A stretch of 64,000 nucleotides of DNA, taken from Undibacterium piscinae (GTDB lineage: Bacteria > Pseudomonadota > Gammaproteobacteria > Burkholderiales > Burkholderiaceae_D). The stretch covers positions 434,001 through 498,000 of the forward strand of contig CP051152.1 in NCBI GenBank assembly GCA_003970805.2, read 5' to 3'. Position numbers and translations under genes: made by a program. The notes under the pieces were generated by a model. The model was given only the letters and a program-made list of their open reading frames with translations, did not search any database and was not told the origin of the DNA. Every line of letters begins with the position of its first letter. Position 1 is the first letter of the stretch. This document shows positions 49,365 to 58,262 of this stretch, piece after piece.

Positions 49365-50611
49365 TACCGATTAAGCCTGTTACTTCATTTAAGAGCGCCA
49401 ATGTTTCCCTGTCCTCGATACCGGCACAAGTGGCTGATCATTTTCTTGGACCTGGCAGTCTCAATTTGACGACTCTGCCGCCTCTTTCCTTATATATACA
49501 CTTTCCATGGTGCGTTAAAAAATGCCCTTACTGCGACTTCAATTCGCATGAGGTAAATGCAAGTTTTGACGAGGATAGATACCTGACTGCGCTGCGTGCT
49601 GATCTGGAAGCGGCGCTTCCTCTGGTATGGGGACGCAAAATCTACACCATTTTTATCGGTGGCGGTACGCCTAGCCTGATGTCGGCGGCCGGATTGGATC
49701 GACTGATGTCCGATGTCCGAACCTTGTTGCCCATAGACAGCGCCGCCGAAGTGACGATGGAGGCTAATCCGGGTACCTTCGAAACAGAAAAGTTTCGTTC
49801 TTACCGCGCGAGTGGCATCAATCGCTTATCGGTAGGAATACAAAGTTTTAACTCGCAACATCTGCATGCGCTGGGCCGTATTCATGATGGTGACGAGGCA
49901 AAGAAGGCGGTCGAGATCGCGCATCAGCATTTCGATAATTTCAATCTCGATTTGATGTTTGCACTGCCGGGGCAAACTCTGGAGCAGGCGCTACATGATG
50001 TTGAGACGGCGATTAGTTTGGCGGCGCCGCATTTGTCCCTGTATCACCTGACGCTCGAACCGAATACCTATTTTGCCAAGTATCCGCCGATTATTCCGGA
50101 TGATGATCTCAGCGCGGAAATGCAGGATGAAATTCAATTGCGTATGGCTGCCGCCGGATATGCTAACTACGAAGTGTCCGCTTATGCAAAGCCTGGCCGG
50201 GAATCCCGTCATAACTTGAATTATTGGAATTTTGGTGACTATCTGGGTATAGGCGCGGGTGCGCATTCCAAACTCTCTTTCCCGCATCGCATCATTCGTC
50301 AGGCTCGTTACAAGCAACCTAGAGCCTATATGGACGGCAGCTTGCAAGGTGCGGCAATTCATGAGTCGCGCGAGATACCGCGGGATGAACTTGGGTTTGA
50401 GTTTATGCTCAATTCCTTGCGCCTGAACCAGGGTTTTGCAGTGAATTTGTTTGGCGAACGCACCGGGCTTTTGCTTAATGCTTTGGAGAAACCCTTATTG
50501 CTGGCTGAGAAAAAGGGCTTAATTGAGCGCGATCACCAAACTATACGGCCTACCGATTTAGGCCGGCGATTTTTGAACGATTTGCAGCAATTATTTCTTG
50601 ATGCTGAATAA
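49361..50611 (+). CDS. hemW: HemW, heme chaperone (radical SAM family)
   Basis: 416 residues. The radical-SAM triad is in PWCVKKCPYCDFNSH (CxxxCxxC). HNLNYWNFGDYLGIGAGAHSK is typical of HemW. HemW was long annotated as oxygen-independent coproporphyrinogen oxidase but is a heme-binding chaperone. The first 40 residues extend beyond the common start, and an internal start is possible, but the four-base overlap with rdgB supports the ATG at 49361. Last gene of the kinase-phosphatase-rph-rdgB-hemW run. Confidence 0.92.
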   Translation: MIPIKPVTSFKSANVSLSSIPAQVADHFLGPGSLNLTTLPPLSLYIHFPWCVKKCPYCDFNSHEVNASFDEDRYLTALRADLEAALPLVWGRKIYTIFIGGGTPSLMSAAGLDRLMSDVRTLLPIDSAAEVTMEANPGTFETEKFRSYRASGINRLSVGIQSFNSQHLHALGRIHDGDEAKKAVEIAHQHFDNFNLDLMFALPGQTLEQALHDVETAISLAAPHLSLYHLTLEPNTYFAKYPPIIPDDDLSAEMQDEIQLRMAAAGYANYEVSAYAKPGRESRHNLNYWNFGDYLGIGAGAHSKLSFPHRIIRQARYKQPRAYMDGSLQGAAIHESREIPRDELGFEFMLNSLRLNQGFAVNLFGERTGLLLNALEKPLLLAEKKGLIERDHQTIRPTDLGRRFLNDLQQLFLDAE

Positions 50612-50613
50612 GT

Positions 50614-50634
50614 CGTCATATTGACGTTTTTTTT
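50614..50634 (+). terminator. Rho-independent terminator after hemW
   Basis: CGTCA (50614-50618) and TGACG (50622-50626) form a short stem followed at once by eight T. It begins 3 bases after the hemW stop. Short stem but long T tract. Confidence 0.72.
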
Positions 50635-50746
50635 AAAGGATTGCCATGTAGTGTTAGGCAATTCGTGAGGACATAAAAACGATAGGCTGGATATTTTTGT
50701 AGCTTATGGAATGAGCTATCGTTTTTAATCGATAAGAATTTTTACT

Positions 50747-51949
50747 ATGACTTTTACGAACAGTGGTTCATTACCCGTAGCTTCTTTTTTGCCGGTAGTG
50801 AATAGCAAACAGCAATTGCTTGCTATATGTCCTGATTTTGCAGTGAAATCAACTGCAGATGTCCTCGAATTAATACAGCATCTCAAAAGTATAGATTTTT
50901 TTGAGGCGCTCTCATCGATATTGATTTTGCTACCTATATCCGATTTGGATGTGCTGCCTGTCGATCTTGATGAGCGTTTTCCCGCTTCAAAAATTGTCTT
51001 GTGCGTCCCTGTCAGCATATTACTCAGTGATCAGAGTCATTTGAAAGTGAAGCATTTTTCGGCTAAGGGTTTTAGTTTCCTGGCTGAGGATACTGGGTCC
51101 ATGACACCCGCCGATTGGGATGGATGCAGAAATATTTCAATCGATTTTCATGCCGGTTGTCCTGCCTCGGTCAAGCCGGCCTTGCTGCGCCTTCATTCTG
51201 GTCAGCATCTGGCGAGAAATATTGCCAGTCGATGCCAACTACAAGAGGCGCTCGATACCGGATTTAAATTATTTTCGGGCGAGTATGCTTTTGCTACACC
51301 TCAAAAAAATAAATCTAGCGATGGTAGTGCGCGAACACGCTTGTTGAAATTGCTGGGACTAGTATCGCGCGACGCTGAGTCGTCCGAATTGGAAATTTTG
51401 TTTAAGCAAGACAGCAATCTATCCTACATGCTGTTTAAGCTGGTTAGTTCTGCCGCTTTTGCGCAAACCGTTAAGGTAACTAGTTTTGGGCAGGCTATTA
51501 ACTTGCTTGGCCGTAGGCAATTGCAACGATGGTTGCAATTATTGTTATATGCGCGTCAGGACGATATTGCCGGCGCACTTAATCCTCTGATGCTACGCGC
51601 AGCCTTTCGTGCCAGTTTAATGGAGGCAATCTGCCTGCAACGCGGTGGCAATAGGGATGAGCAGGATTGTGCGTTCATGATAGGGATGTTCTCTCTATTG
51701 GATAAATTATTCGATAGTCCGTTGGAGCCGATATTGCGTCCGCTAAATCTAACGGATGAGGTGCTGGATGCTTTGATCAATCGAGGTGGTATCTTCGGGG
51801 TGCAATTGGGCATGGTTGAGCTGGCGGACCGCCCCAATACAGGTGAGCTTGCCATAATGTTGAGGGGAATAGAGATGGATATCCCTAACTATTATCAATG
51901 TATGACAAAAGCATATTCGTGGGTTAATCAGGTTTGCCAGGATATGTAA
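50747..51949 (+). CDS. HDOD domain protein with degenerate EAL domain (YuxH type)
   Basis: 400 residues. The N-terminal half (about 10-200) lines up with EAL domains in layout: FLPVVNSKQQLL replaces the start and HLARNIASRCQLQEALDTGFKLFSG replaces the xxAEGVET...Q..G.DY.QG segment, but the EAL triad and metal-binding acids are missing, so it cannot be a phosphodiesterase. The C-terminal HDOD domain (about 205-390) has SNLSYMLFKLVSSAAF and SFGQAINLLGRRQLQRWLQLLLY. Such proteins act in signalling without known enzymatic activity. The downstream gene starts 2 bases after its stop, so the two are an operon. Confidence 0.85.
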   Translation: MTFTNSGSLPVASFLPVVNSKQQLLAICPDFAVKSTADVLELIQHLKSIDFFEALSSILILLPISDLDVLPVDLDERFPASKIVLCVPVSILLSDQSHLKVKHFSAKGFSFLAEDTGSMTPADWDGCRNISIDFHAGCPASVKPALLRLHSGQHLARNIASRCQLQEALDTGFKLFSGEYAFATPQKNKSSDGSARTRLLKLLGLVSRDAESSELEILFKQDSNLSYMLFKLVSSAAFAQTVKVTSFGQAINLLGRRQLQRWLQLLLYARQDDIAGALNPLMLRAAFRASLMEAICLQRGGNRDEQDCAFMIGMFSLLDKLFDSPLEPILRPLNLTDEVLDALINRGGIFGVQLGMVELADRPNTGELAIMLRGIEMDIPNYYQCMTKAYSWVNQVCQDM

Positions 51950-51951
51950 CC

Positions 51952-53973
51952 ATGATTTGTTCTTCTGATTTTCCAAATTTCGCCTTGGGTGCGGCACTCG
52001 GGGAAGCGGTATTGTGTCTCCCCGGTGTCGCCATGGAAGTGGAATTAAATCGCATCGTCAAGGCGGTTTTTGGTGATGCGAATGCCTGCTATTCCGATGT
52101 TAATTCTCTAGCTCAGCATGGTGAGCGTTGCATCAGCCGACAAGTGTCGGCCGAGACTTGCTATGTATTGTCGGGAAAAAAAGGCGCGTACAGTGAGGAT
52201 GACCTGCGTACGCTTAATTCACTCGCTGAGTTAACCGCCAAATTATTTTCCTCTAAAGCGAAACTGGAACTCGATCGCCATAGTTCGGTTCAGGCGCAAT
52301 TGTTGCAGACGCAAATACTCGATCAGATTCATGAATCCGTCATCACGATGGATCTTGCCGGTTTCATCCTGAGCTGGAACAGGGGTGCCGAACAACTGTT
52401 TGGTTACACGGCGGCAGAAGTCGTTGGTCAGAATATTCTATTCCTGTACGAAGATGCTCATGCCGATGATGAGCAGTTTCCGGGAGTTTTCCTGGAAAAT
52501 GGCAGGCGTGAAATAGAAGTGCGGCGGCGTAAGAAGTCCGGTGAAGTGTTTTGGGCAAGTCTCAGCTTGTCTCCGCTTCGCGATGGCTTAGGTGAATCCT
52601 TGGGGTTCATTGCTTACCTTAGCGACATTACCGCACGCAAGCAGGCGGAAGATCAAATTAACCATCTTGCCTATTATGATGCTCTGACAGGATTGCCAAA
52701 CCGTACCTTGTTTAAGAAGTTGGTAGATAAGGCGCTGCAGCAGGCGCAACGTAATGGCGTGATCGGGTCCTTGTTATTTGTTGACCTTAATCGCTTTAAG
52801 CTCATCAATGATACGCTTGGTCGTCAGGTCGGGGATGCACTGCTGGTGCAGGTAGCCAGACGTTTTCGCCAGGCTCTTCGTGAGAATGATATCGTCGCTC
52901 GCCTGGGGAGTGATGAGTTTGCGGTTGCCTTGATAGACGTAAATCAGGATTTTCATGCCGCTTTAGTGGCGCAAAAATTACTGGCCTGTTTGGAGCCTTC
53001 GTTTCGGGTTCACGGCCACGAATTGCACATAGGCGCCAGCATAGGCGTTAGCGTTTATCCGCAAGACGGTGTCGACGCAGCGCAACTTTTGCAAAAATCT
53101 GATATAGCGATGTTCAAGGCTAAACGTGATGCGGAAAGCGCCAATGGCGGCTATGTTTTTTACGACAGCGAGATGGATAAAAACATTGCCGGGCGACTGT
53201 ATCTTGAGTCCGGCATGCAGCGTGCCTTGCAAGTGCAGGAATTCTACTTGCTATATCAGGCAAAAATTGATCTGCATAGTGCTCAGGTGATTGGTGCTGA
53301 AGCCTTGATCCGATGGCAGCATCCCGAAAAAGGGATGATATCACCTGTTGATTTTATCCCGTTGGCAGAAGAGACCGGCTTGATTTTGCAAATTGATGCC
53401 TGGGTGCTCGAGGCAGCCTGCGGTCAGGCGCGGATTTGGCAAGATGCCGGTGTGCGACCATTTCGTATTGCAGTTAACCTTTCCGCCAAAGAATTCGCCT
53501 TTACCTTGCCCGGTCGGGTCAGGCAAGCCTTGTTGCGACATCAAATTGCTTCAGAGTGGCTGGAACTGGAAATTACTGAAAGCATGCTCATGCAAAATAC
53601 CGATAGCGTGGTGGCAATCATGGATGAGATTACGGCGCTAGGGGTTAGTTTGTCACTAGATGATTTTGGCACCGGATATTCGAGTTTATCTTGTCTGAAG
53701 CGCTTTCCGATTGATACCTTAAAAATTGACCGTTCCTTTATTCAAGGTATTCCGGCCGATCCGGATGACTGCGCGATTGCCAGTGCCATCATCAGCATGG
53801 CAAAACAATTGAAGCATAAGGTTATCGCCGAGGGGGTAGAAACCAGGGCGCAATTTGAGTTCCTAAAAACCGTTGGTTGCGATGAGATGCAAGGATATTT
53901 TTTCTCACGCCCGGTATCGGCAGAAGATTTCGTGCAATTACTGGATAAAAACTTCTGTTTCAAGCTCGATTAA
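51952..53973 (+). CDS. PAS-GGDEF-EAL signalling protein
   Basis: 673 residues from ATG 51952. A GAF-like N-terminal region (about 1-110), a PAS domain (about 125-235; SVITMDLAGFILSWNRGAEQLFGYTA), a GGDEF domain (about 240-400) and an EAL domain (about 420-665). The cyclase signature is GSDEF in ARLGSDEFAVAL, so synthesis is probably lost or changed. The EAL motifs are complete: EALIRWQHP, the NLSAKEF segment, DDFGTGYSSL, KIDRSFI and EGVET. I expect a c-di-GMP phosphodiesterase controlled by PAS input, with the GGDEF domain sensing GTP. Confidence 0.92.
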   Translation: MICSSDFPNFALGAALGEAVLCLPGVAMEVELNRIVKAVFGDANACYSDVNSLAQHGERCISRQVSAETCYVLSGKKGAYSEDDLRTLNSLAELTAKLFSSKAKLELDRHSSVQAQLLQTQILDQIHESVITMDLAGFILSWNRGAEQLFGYTAAEVVGQNILFLYEDAHADDEQFPGVFLENGRREIEVRRRKKSGEVFWASLSLSPLRDGLGESLGFIAYLSDITARKQAEDQINHLAYYDALTGLPNRTLFKKLVDKALQQAQRNGVIGSLLFVDLNRFKLINDTLGRQVGDALLVQVARRFRQALRENDIVARLGSDEFAVALIDVNQDFHAALVAQKLLACLEPSFRVHGHELHIGASIGVSVYPQDGVDAAQLLQKSDIAMFKAKRDAESANGGYVFYDSEMDKNIAGRLYLESGMQRALQVQEFYLLYQAKIDLHSAQVIGAEALIRWQHPEKGMISPVDFIPLAEETGLILQIDAWVLEAACGQARIWQDAGVRPFRIAVNLSAKEFAFTLPGRVRQALLRHQIASEWLELEITESMLMQNTDSVVAIMDEITALGVSLSLDDFGTGYSSLSCLKRFPIDTLKIDRSFIQGIPADPDDCAIASAIISMAKQLKHKVIAEGVETRAQFEFLKTVGCDEMQGYFFSRPVSAEDFVQLLDKNFCFKLD

Positions 53974-54062
53974 CACTTCGCAGTTCGTTTTTCATAAAAT
54001 TTTCGTGAAATTTAAGCCTGTGTACCCCAAAACACGGGAAATTTTGATAGAATAACGGACTC

Positions 54063-54149
54063 GGAAGGTTGGCAGAGCGGTTGAATGCACCAGTCTTGAA
54101 AACTGGCGAGGTGTTAAAGCCTTCGTGAGTTCGAATCTCACACCTTCCG
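54063..54149 (+). tRNA. tRNA-Ser(UGA)
   Basis: GGAAGGT (54063-54069) pairs with ACCTTCC (54142-54148). The anticodon stem CCAGT/ACTGG encloses the loop CTTGAAA, giving anticodon TGA (serine, UCA codons). A long variable arm is present, as required for class II tRNA, and GTTCGAATC marks the T loop. 87 bases with discriminator G at 54149; the CCA end is not encoded. The adjacent minus-strand glutamine synthetase gene ends inside its 3' end. Confidence 0.95.
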
Positions 54150-55385
54150 CCGAATTAAGCGTCGCGCCAAGGTGCTGCTGACCATTTGTGCATGCGCCGC
54201 CATGAAGGTCGGTGCCAGATCGTGGCTGCAATCGTAAGCGCTGCCTTCGACAGCGGCGCTTGGTGGTAGTTGTTCCTGTATCCCCGCCAGACCGGCTGCC
54301 AGCGAGCCAGCGATCGCCAGATACGGGTTGGCATCGGCACCGGCGATGCGGTTCTCGACGCGGCGCGCAGCGGGTCCGCCCAGAGGTATGCGTAGCCCGG
54401 CGGTGCGGTTGTCTTCGCCCCATTGCAGGTTGACCGGTGCCTGGCTACCCGGAATAAAGCGCCGGAATGAATTCACCGATGGCGCGAAGATCAGCATCAG
54501 GTCGGGCAGGTAGGTTTGCAGACCGCCGATGAAATGGTGAAAGCGCTCGCTATTACTGCCGTCGGTATTGCAGAAAATATTCTTGCCGCTGGCATCGACC
54601 ACGCTTTGATGTAAGTGCATCGAGCTACCAGGTTGGCCGGCAATCGGCTTGGCCATGAAAACTGCATTCATGCCATGTTTGATGGCAATCTCTTTGGCCG
54701 CATATTTGAACATGAAGGCCTGGTCGGCCAAGGCCAGCGGGTCGCCGTGTACCAGATTAATCTCGTATTGGGACAGGCCGACCTCATGGATCCAGGTATC
54801 GGCGCAGATACCCAGCGCATCGATGGCGGCATTGAATTCATTCCAGAACGGCGCCAGTTCATTGAGCATATTCATGCTGAAGGCCGATTGACCGTTCTCG
54901 GCGCGGCCGTTTCTTGCCACCGGTGCCGCCAGCGGCAGATCCGGGTTGGCGTTCGGTGCAGTCAGATAAAATTCTATCTCGGGCGCGACTACCGGAGTCA
55001 GGCCCAGTGCGGTGTAACGCGCCAACACGTTCTTGAGGATGGAGCGCGGCGCAAACGGGCACATGGCGCCGCTGAGCTCTACACAATCGTGAATCGCAAA
55101 TGCGCGCGGCACGCTGCTCCAGGGTAATAATTTGAGGGTGCTGTAGTCTGGCATCAGACGGATATCGGGATCGGCATCCGGAAAGATGGGGTCGTAAGAA
55201 TAATCGCCGGTAATCGCCTGCATGGGAATCGCCTGGGCGATACGCAACTCATCACCCCGCGCAAAACTGGCAGCTGGCATCAATTTGCCGCGTGGATAAC
55301 CGGAGACATCGGGGAACATGCACTCGACATCGCGGATACCGTGTTGCTTGAAAAAATCTTGCAGTTCGTTTGTAGTCATAGTCAT
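54138..55385 (-). CDS. Glutamine-synthetase family ligase (PuuA-like), C-terminally truncated
   Basis: Probable gamma-glutamylputrescine synthetase, which joins glutamate to putrescine. 415 residues, about 45 fewer than relatives. Present are the N-terminal beta-grasp (VECMFPDVSGYPRGKLMP), EIEFYL, MAKPIAGQPGSSMHLHQS with the ammonium/glutamate site, and DNRTAGLRIP and ENRIAGADANPYLA. After STLARRLI the frame runs into the tRNA-Ser 3' end and stops within it. The lost part is the C-terminal helical region that helps hold the oligomer in this fold; catalytic residues remain. I take it as a true truncation at the tRNA rather than a frame error, as no continuation is visible in other frames. Confidence 0.75.
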   Translation of the reverse strand: MTMTTNELQDFFKQHGIRDVECMFPDVSGYPRGKLMPAASFARGDELRIAQAIPMQAITGDYSYDPIFPDADPDIRLMPDYSTLKLLPWSSVPRAFAIHDCVELSGAMCPFAPRSILKNVLARYTALGLTPVVAPEIEFYLTAPNANPDLPLAAPVARNGRAENGQSAFSMNMLNELAPFWNEFNAAIDALGICADTWIHEVGLSQYEINLVHGDPLALADQAFMFKYAAKEIAIKHGMNAVFMAKPIAGQPGSSMHLHQSVVDASGKNIFCNTDGSNSERFHHFIGGLQTYLPDLMLIFAPSVNSFRRFIPGSQAPVNLQWGEDNRTAGLRIPLGGPAARRVENRIAGADANPYLAIAGSLAAGLAGIQEQLPPSAAVEGSAYDCSHDLAPTFMAAHAQMVSSTLARRLIRRKV

Positions 55386-55435
55386 AAATTATTCAGCAGT
55401 TGTCTTAGCGTAGGGGAAGTGTCGGAAGTGCGGCT

Positions 55436-55465
55436 CAATGCAATGCAATGCAATACGATGCGATG
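55436..55465. repeat. Six tandem pentamers
   Basis: Three exact copies of CAATG followed by CAATA, CGATG and CGATG. It lies between the puuB-like and puuA-like genes, 51-80 bases before the puuA-like start. Short pentamer arrays can change length by slippage; here it is outside coding sequence, so any effect would be on transcription or leader structure. Confidence 0.7.
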
Positions 55466-55474
55466 CGGAGCTGA

Positions 55475-56779
55475 TTACAGTAAATCTTTTATCTGGTAAT
55501 ACAGCATGCCCAATACCAGTGCCGGGGTGCGCATCAATTTGCCACCGGGGAAGGGGTGATGCTTGATCTTTGCCAGCAGATCGAAACGCTCGGCCTGACC
55601 TGCGATACTTTCAGCCACCAGTTTCCCGGCCATTCCGGTCAGCGCCAAGCCATGCCCTGAGAAGCCTTGCAGGTAATACATATTGTCGCCAATCCTGCCA
55701 AAATCCGGGCCGCGATTCATCGTGATGTCAACGAAGCCGCCCCAGGCGTAAGGCACTTCCAGATCAGACAGTTGCGGAAATACGTCCAGCATACGCTTGC
55801 GCATACTCGATATCAGGTTAAACGGCGTCGCCGCGCTATAGCTGACGCGTCCGCCAAATAGCATGCGGTGATCGGCGGTAGGGCGGAAATAATCGAGTAC
55901 GAAGTTGGTATCGCAGACTGCTGATCGCTGGCGTATCAGGGCGTCGGCACGCTGTTGGCCCATCGGTTCGGTGGCGATGATATAGGTGCCGACAGGCATA
56001 ATGCGTTTATCGAGCTCAGGCGCTACCGCCTTGCCATAGGCACCCAGATACACGTTGCCGGCCAATACCACGAAATCGCAGCTGACTTCGCCCTGCGCGG
56101 TTTTGACCAGAGGTTTTTTGCCACGGATGATTTCGACCACCGGCGAATTTTCATAGAGGTGAATCCCGGCAGCGCGCGCCGCGGCTGCTAAGCCCAGGCA
56201 ATATTTGAGCGGGTGCAAGTGCCCCGAATTGGGATCGAAAGAACCTGAATGGAAACGTTCGCTGGCGATCCAGTTACTGATGTCCGCTGCCGCAATCGGC
56301 TGCATCTGGTAGCCGTAGCGCTTTTGCATGTCGATCGTCGCCTGTGCCAGTTCGCGCCCTTTTTTTTCATTCACCGCCAGATTCATGAAGCCAGGTACAA
56401 AGTCGCACTCTATCGCGTGTTCCGCTATCCGGCTGCGTATCAGTTGCATCGCTTCTACCGTGATATTCCAGGCGCGGCGTGCGTCATCGGCGCCGAACTG
56501 CGATTCTATCGCGTCATCGCTGGCATAGCCGACGATAGCCTGTCCGCCGTTTCTGCCGGAGGCGCCCCAGCCTACGGTTTTGGCTTCAATCACCGCGACC
56601 GAATAGCCCTTGGCACGCAGTTCCAGCGCTGCCGATAAACCAGCAAAGCCGGCACCGACGACGCAGACATCGGCACTGATGCGTCCGCCCAGCGCAGCGG
56701 AAGCGGCGGGACGATCAACGCTGGCCTCGTAATAGGAATTTTGAGTCAGTTGCGCTTCTTTGCTCAGTAACATAGTCAT
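55475..56779 (-). CDS. FAD-dependent oxidoreductase, PuuB-like
   Basis: Likely gamma-glutamylputrescine oxidoreductase, which oxidises the glutamylated amine to an aldehyde. 434 residues of the DAO fold: N-terminal SYYEASVDRPAASA, the FAD dinucleotide motif DVCVVGAGFAGLSAALEL (about residues 33-50), VGWGASGRNGGQ, and near the end MNRGPDFGRIG and GFSGHGLALTGMAGKLVAE. The YYEA start and GASGRNGGQ are typical of PuuB. Lies between the two ligase genes on the same strand. Confidence 0.88.
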   Translation of the reverse strand: MTMLLSKEAQLTQNSYYEASVDRPAASAALGGRISADVCVVGAGFAGLSAALELRAKGYSVAVIEAKTVGWGASGRNGGQAIVGYASDDAIESQFGADDARRAWNITVEAMQLIRSRIAEHAIECDFVPGFMNLAVNEKKGRELAQATIDMQKRYGYQMQPIAAADISNWIASERFHSGSFDPNSGHLHPLKYCLGLAAAARAAGIHLYENSPVVEIIRGKKPLVKTAQGEVSCDFVVLAGNVYLGAYGKAVAPELDKRIMPVGTYIIATEPMGQQRADALIRQRSAVCDTNFVLDYFRPTADHRMLFGGRVSYSAATPFNLISSMRKRMLDVFPQLSDLEVPYAWGGFVDITMNRGPDFGRIGDNMYYLQGFSGHGLALTGMAGKLVAESIAGQAERFDLLAKIKHHPFPGGKLMRTPALVLGMLYYQIKDLL

Positions 56780-56834
56780 GACCTAATGGTGAATCGACAG
56801 AATTGGAACGTGTTAATCAAGATGGTCAAAATAA

Positions 56835-58223
56835 TCAAAATTGTTTCATGTAGCGTGCGCTTTCCCAACTGCTGACGTGCTGGCTATATTCCAGCCATTC
56901 GGCGCTTTTCAGGTTGACGAACTGATGCACAAAATCTTCGCCTAATGCGTGCGCCAGGACCTCGTCGCGCTTGAGCGCTTCGGCCGCTACACCGAGATTT
57001 TGCGGCAAAATCTGCAAACCCAATTCATCCCGTTCTGCCGCCGTCATTTCATAAATATCGCGGTTGACCGGTTGGCCGGGGTCGAGCGCACGTTCTATGC
57101 CATCCAGGCCGGCCGCGATGACGCCAGCCAGCGCCAGGTAGGGGTTGGCGGAACTGTCCGGCAAACGCCATTCAATGCGCTGATACACCACGCGTGCCAC
57201 GGTGGTGCGATTATTGTCGCCAAAACCGATGAAGGCAGGCGCCCAACTGGTGCCCGACAGCGATTGCCCGCACATCAGGCGCTTGTAGGAGTTGACGGTT
57301 GGCGCGCACAGCGCGGTAAGCGCCGGAGCGTGCTCTAATAATCCCGCCATGAACTGATAGGCGATAGTTGACAGGCCTAAGCCGCGCTCATCGGTGCTTT
57401 TATCCTGTGCTGAACCAAAGATCAGTTTGCCGTCGGCATCCGCAATCGACAGATGGAAGTGCAGACCGCTGCCAGGGCGGTCGGCAAACGGCTTGGGCAT
57501 CATAGTGAAAATCAGACCTTCTTGTTCCGCGATATGGTGGGCCGCCATCTTGAACAGCATGAAATTATCTGCCGCCTTGAGTGCGTCTGCGTACTTGTAG
57601 TTGACTTCAAACTGACCGCTGGCATCTTCGTGATCAATCTGAAAAACGCCCAGGCCGCAGGCGTCCAGCGAGGCCGTCAATTTTTCCAAAAAGCTGGTGC
57701 GACGCAGCAGACTCTTGGTGTCATACGAGGGTTTGTCTAGCGTATCGCCGGACTCTGAATCTATCTTGCCATCCTTGTCTTGCAGCAGAAAGAACTCAGG
57801 TTCCAAACCAGCATTGAGGGTCCAGCCGCGCGCGGCCAGACGCGCCACTTGCTTACGCAGGATCTGACGCGGACATACCGTAAATGGCTGGCCGGCGACA
57901 TGCCCATCCAATACTACTCGCGCATAACCGGGCAACCAGGGCATGCTTTGCAGCGTGCTCAGGTCAGCCCGGCCATAATATTCAGAACGCACGCCGGTAC
58001 GCGGCAAGCCTGTACCCCAGATCGACGGGCCGGAAAAGCCCGCGCCCGGATAAACGATATCGTCAAGATGCGTCAGGGGAATTAACTTTCCTTTTGCAGC
58101 CCCGTGTATGTCGGTAAATTGTGCAAACACGAACTTGATGTTGTCACCAGTGAGTCGGGCTTGATGGTCGGCAATCTCGGCGGCGATGTCAGCTACATGC
58201 GTGTCGTTAGGCGTGGTCTTCAT
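56835..58223 (-). CDS. Type III-like glutamine synthetase (GlnT/PuuA family)
   Basis: 462 residues, full length. GLEPEFFLL, QIDHEDASGQFEVNY, MPKPFADRPGSGLHFHLS and FIGFGDNNRTTVAR provide the metal, ammonium and ATP sites. The N-terminus FVFAQFTDIHGAAKGKL and the GSGLHFHLS signature are like the GlnT or gamma-glutamylmethylamide synthetase branch. In this cluster it could ligate glutamate to a polyamine or recycle ammonia. Ends with EWLEYSQHVSSWE, the intact C-terminus that the neighbouring PuuA-like protein lacks. Confidence 0.88.
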   Translation of the reverse strand: MKTTPNDTHVADIAAEIADHQARLTGDNIKFVFAQFTDIHGAAKGKLIPLTHLDDIVYPGAGFSGPSIWGTGLPRTGVRSEYYGRADLSTLQSMPWLPGYARVVLDGHVAGQPFTVCPRQILRKQVARLAARGWTLNAGLEPEFFLLQDKDGKIDSESGDTLDKPSYDTKSLLRRTSFLEKLTASLDACGLGVFQIDHEDASGQFEVNYKYADALKAADNFMLFKMAAHHIAEQEGLIFTMMPKPFADRPGSGLHFHLSIADADGKLIFGSAQDKSTDERGLGLSTIAYQFMAGLLEHAPALTALCAPTVNSYKRLMCGQSLSGTSWAPAFIGFGDNNRTTVARVVYQRIEWRLPDSSANPYLALAGVIAAGLDGIERALDPGQPVNRDIYEMTAAERDELGLQILPQNLGVAAEALKRDEVLAHALGEDFVHQFVNLKSAEWLEYSQHVSSWESARYMKQF

Positions 58224-58262
58224 ATTTTTTTGCTAGGTAAATAGTGGCGTTGAGACCTTGGT

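Noticed and set aside
54150..55385. Frameshift as the reason for the short PuuA-like protein
   Set aside because: No glutamine-synthetase-like continuation is seen in any frame beyond the tRNA boundary, unlike the other broken genes here.
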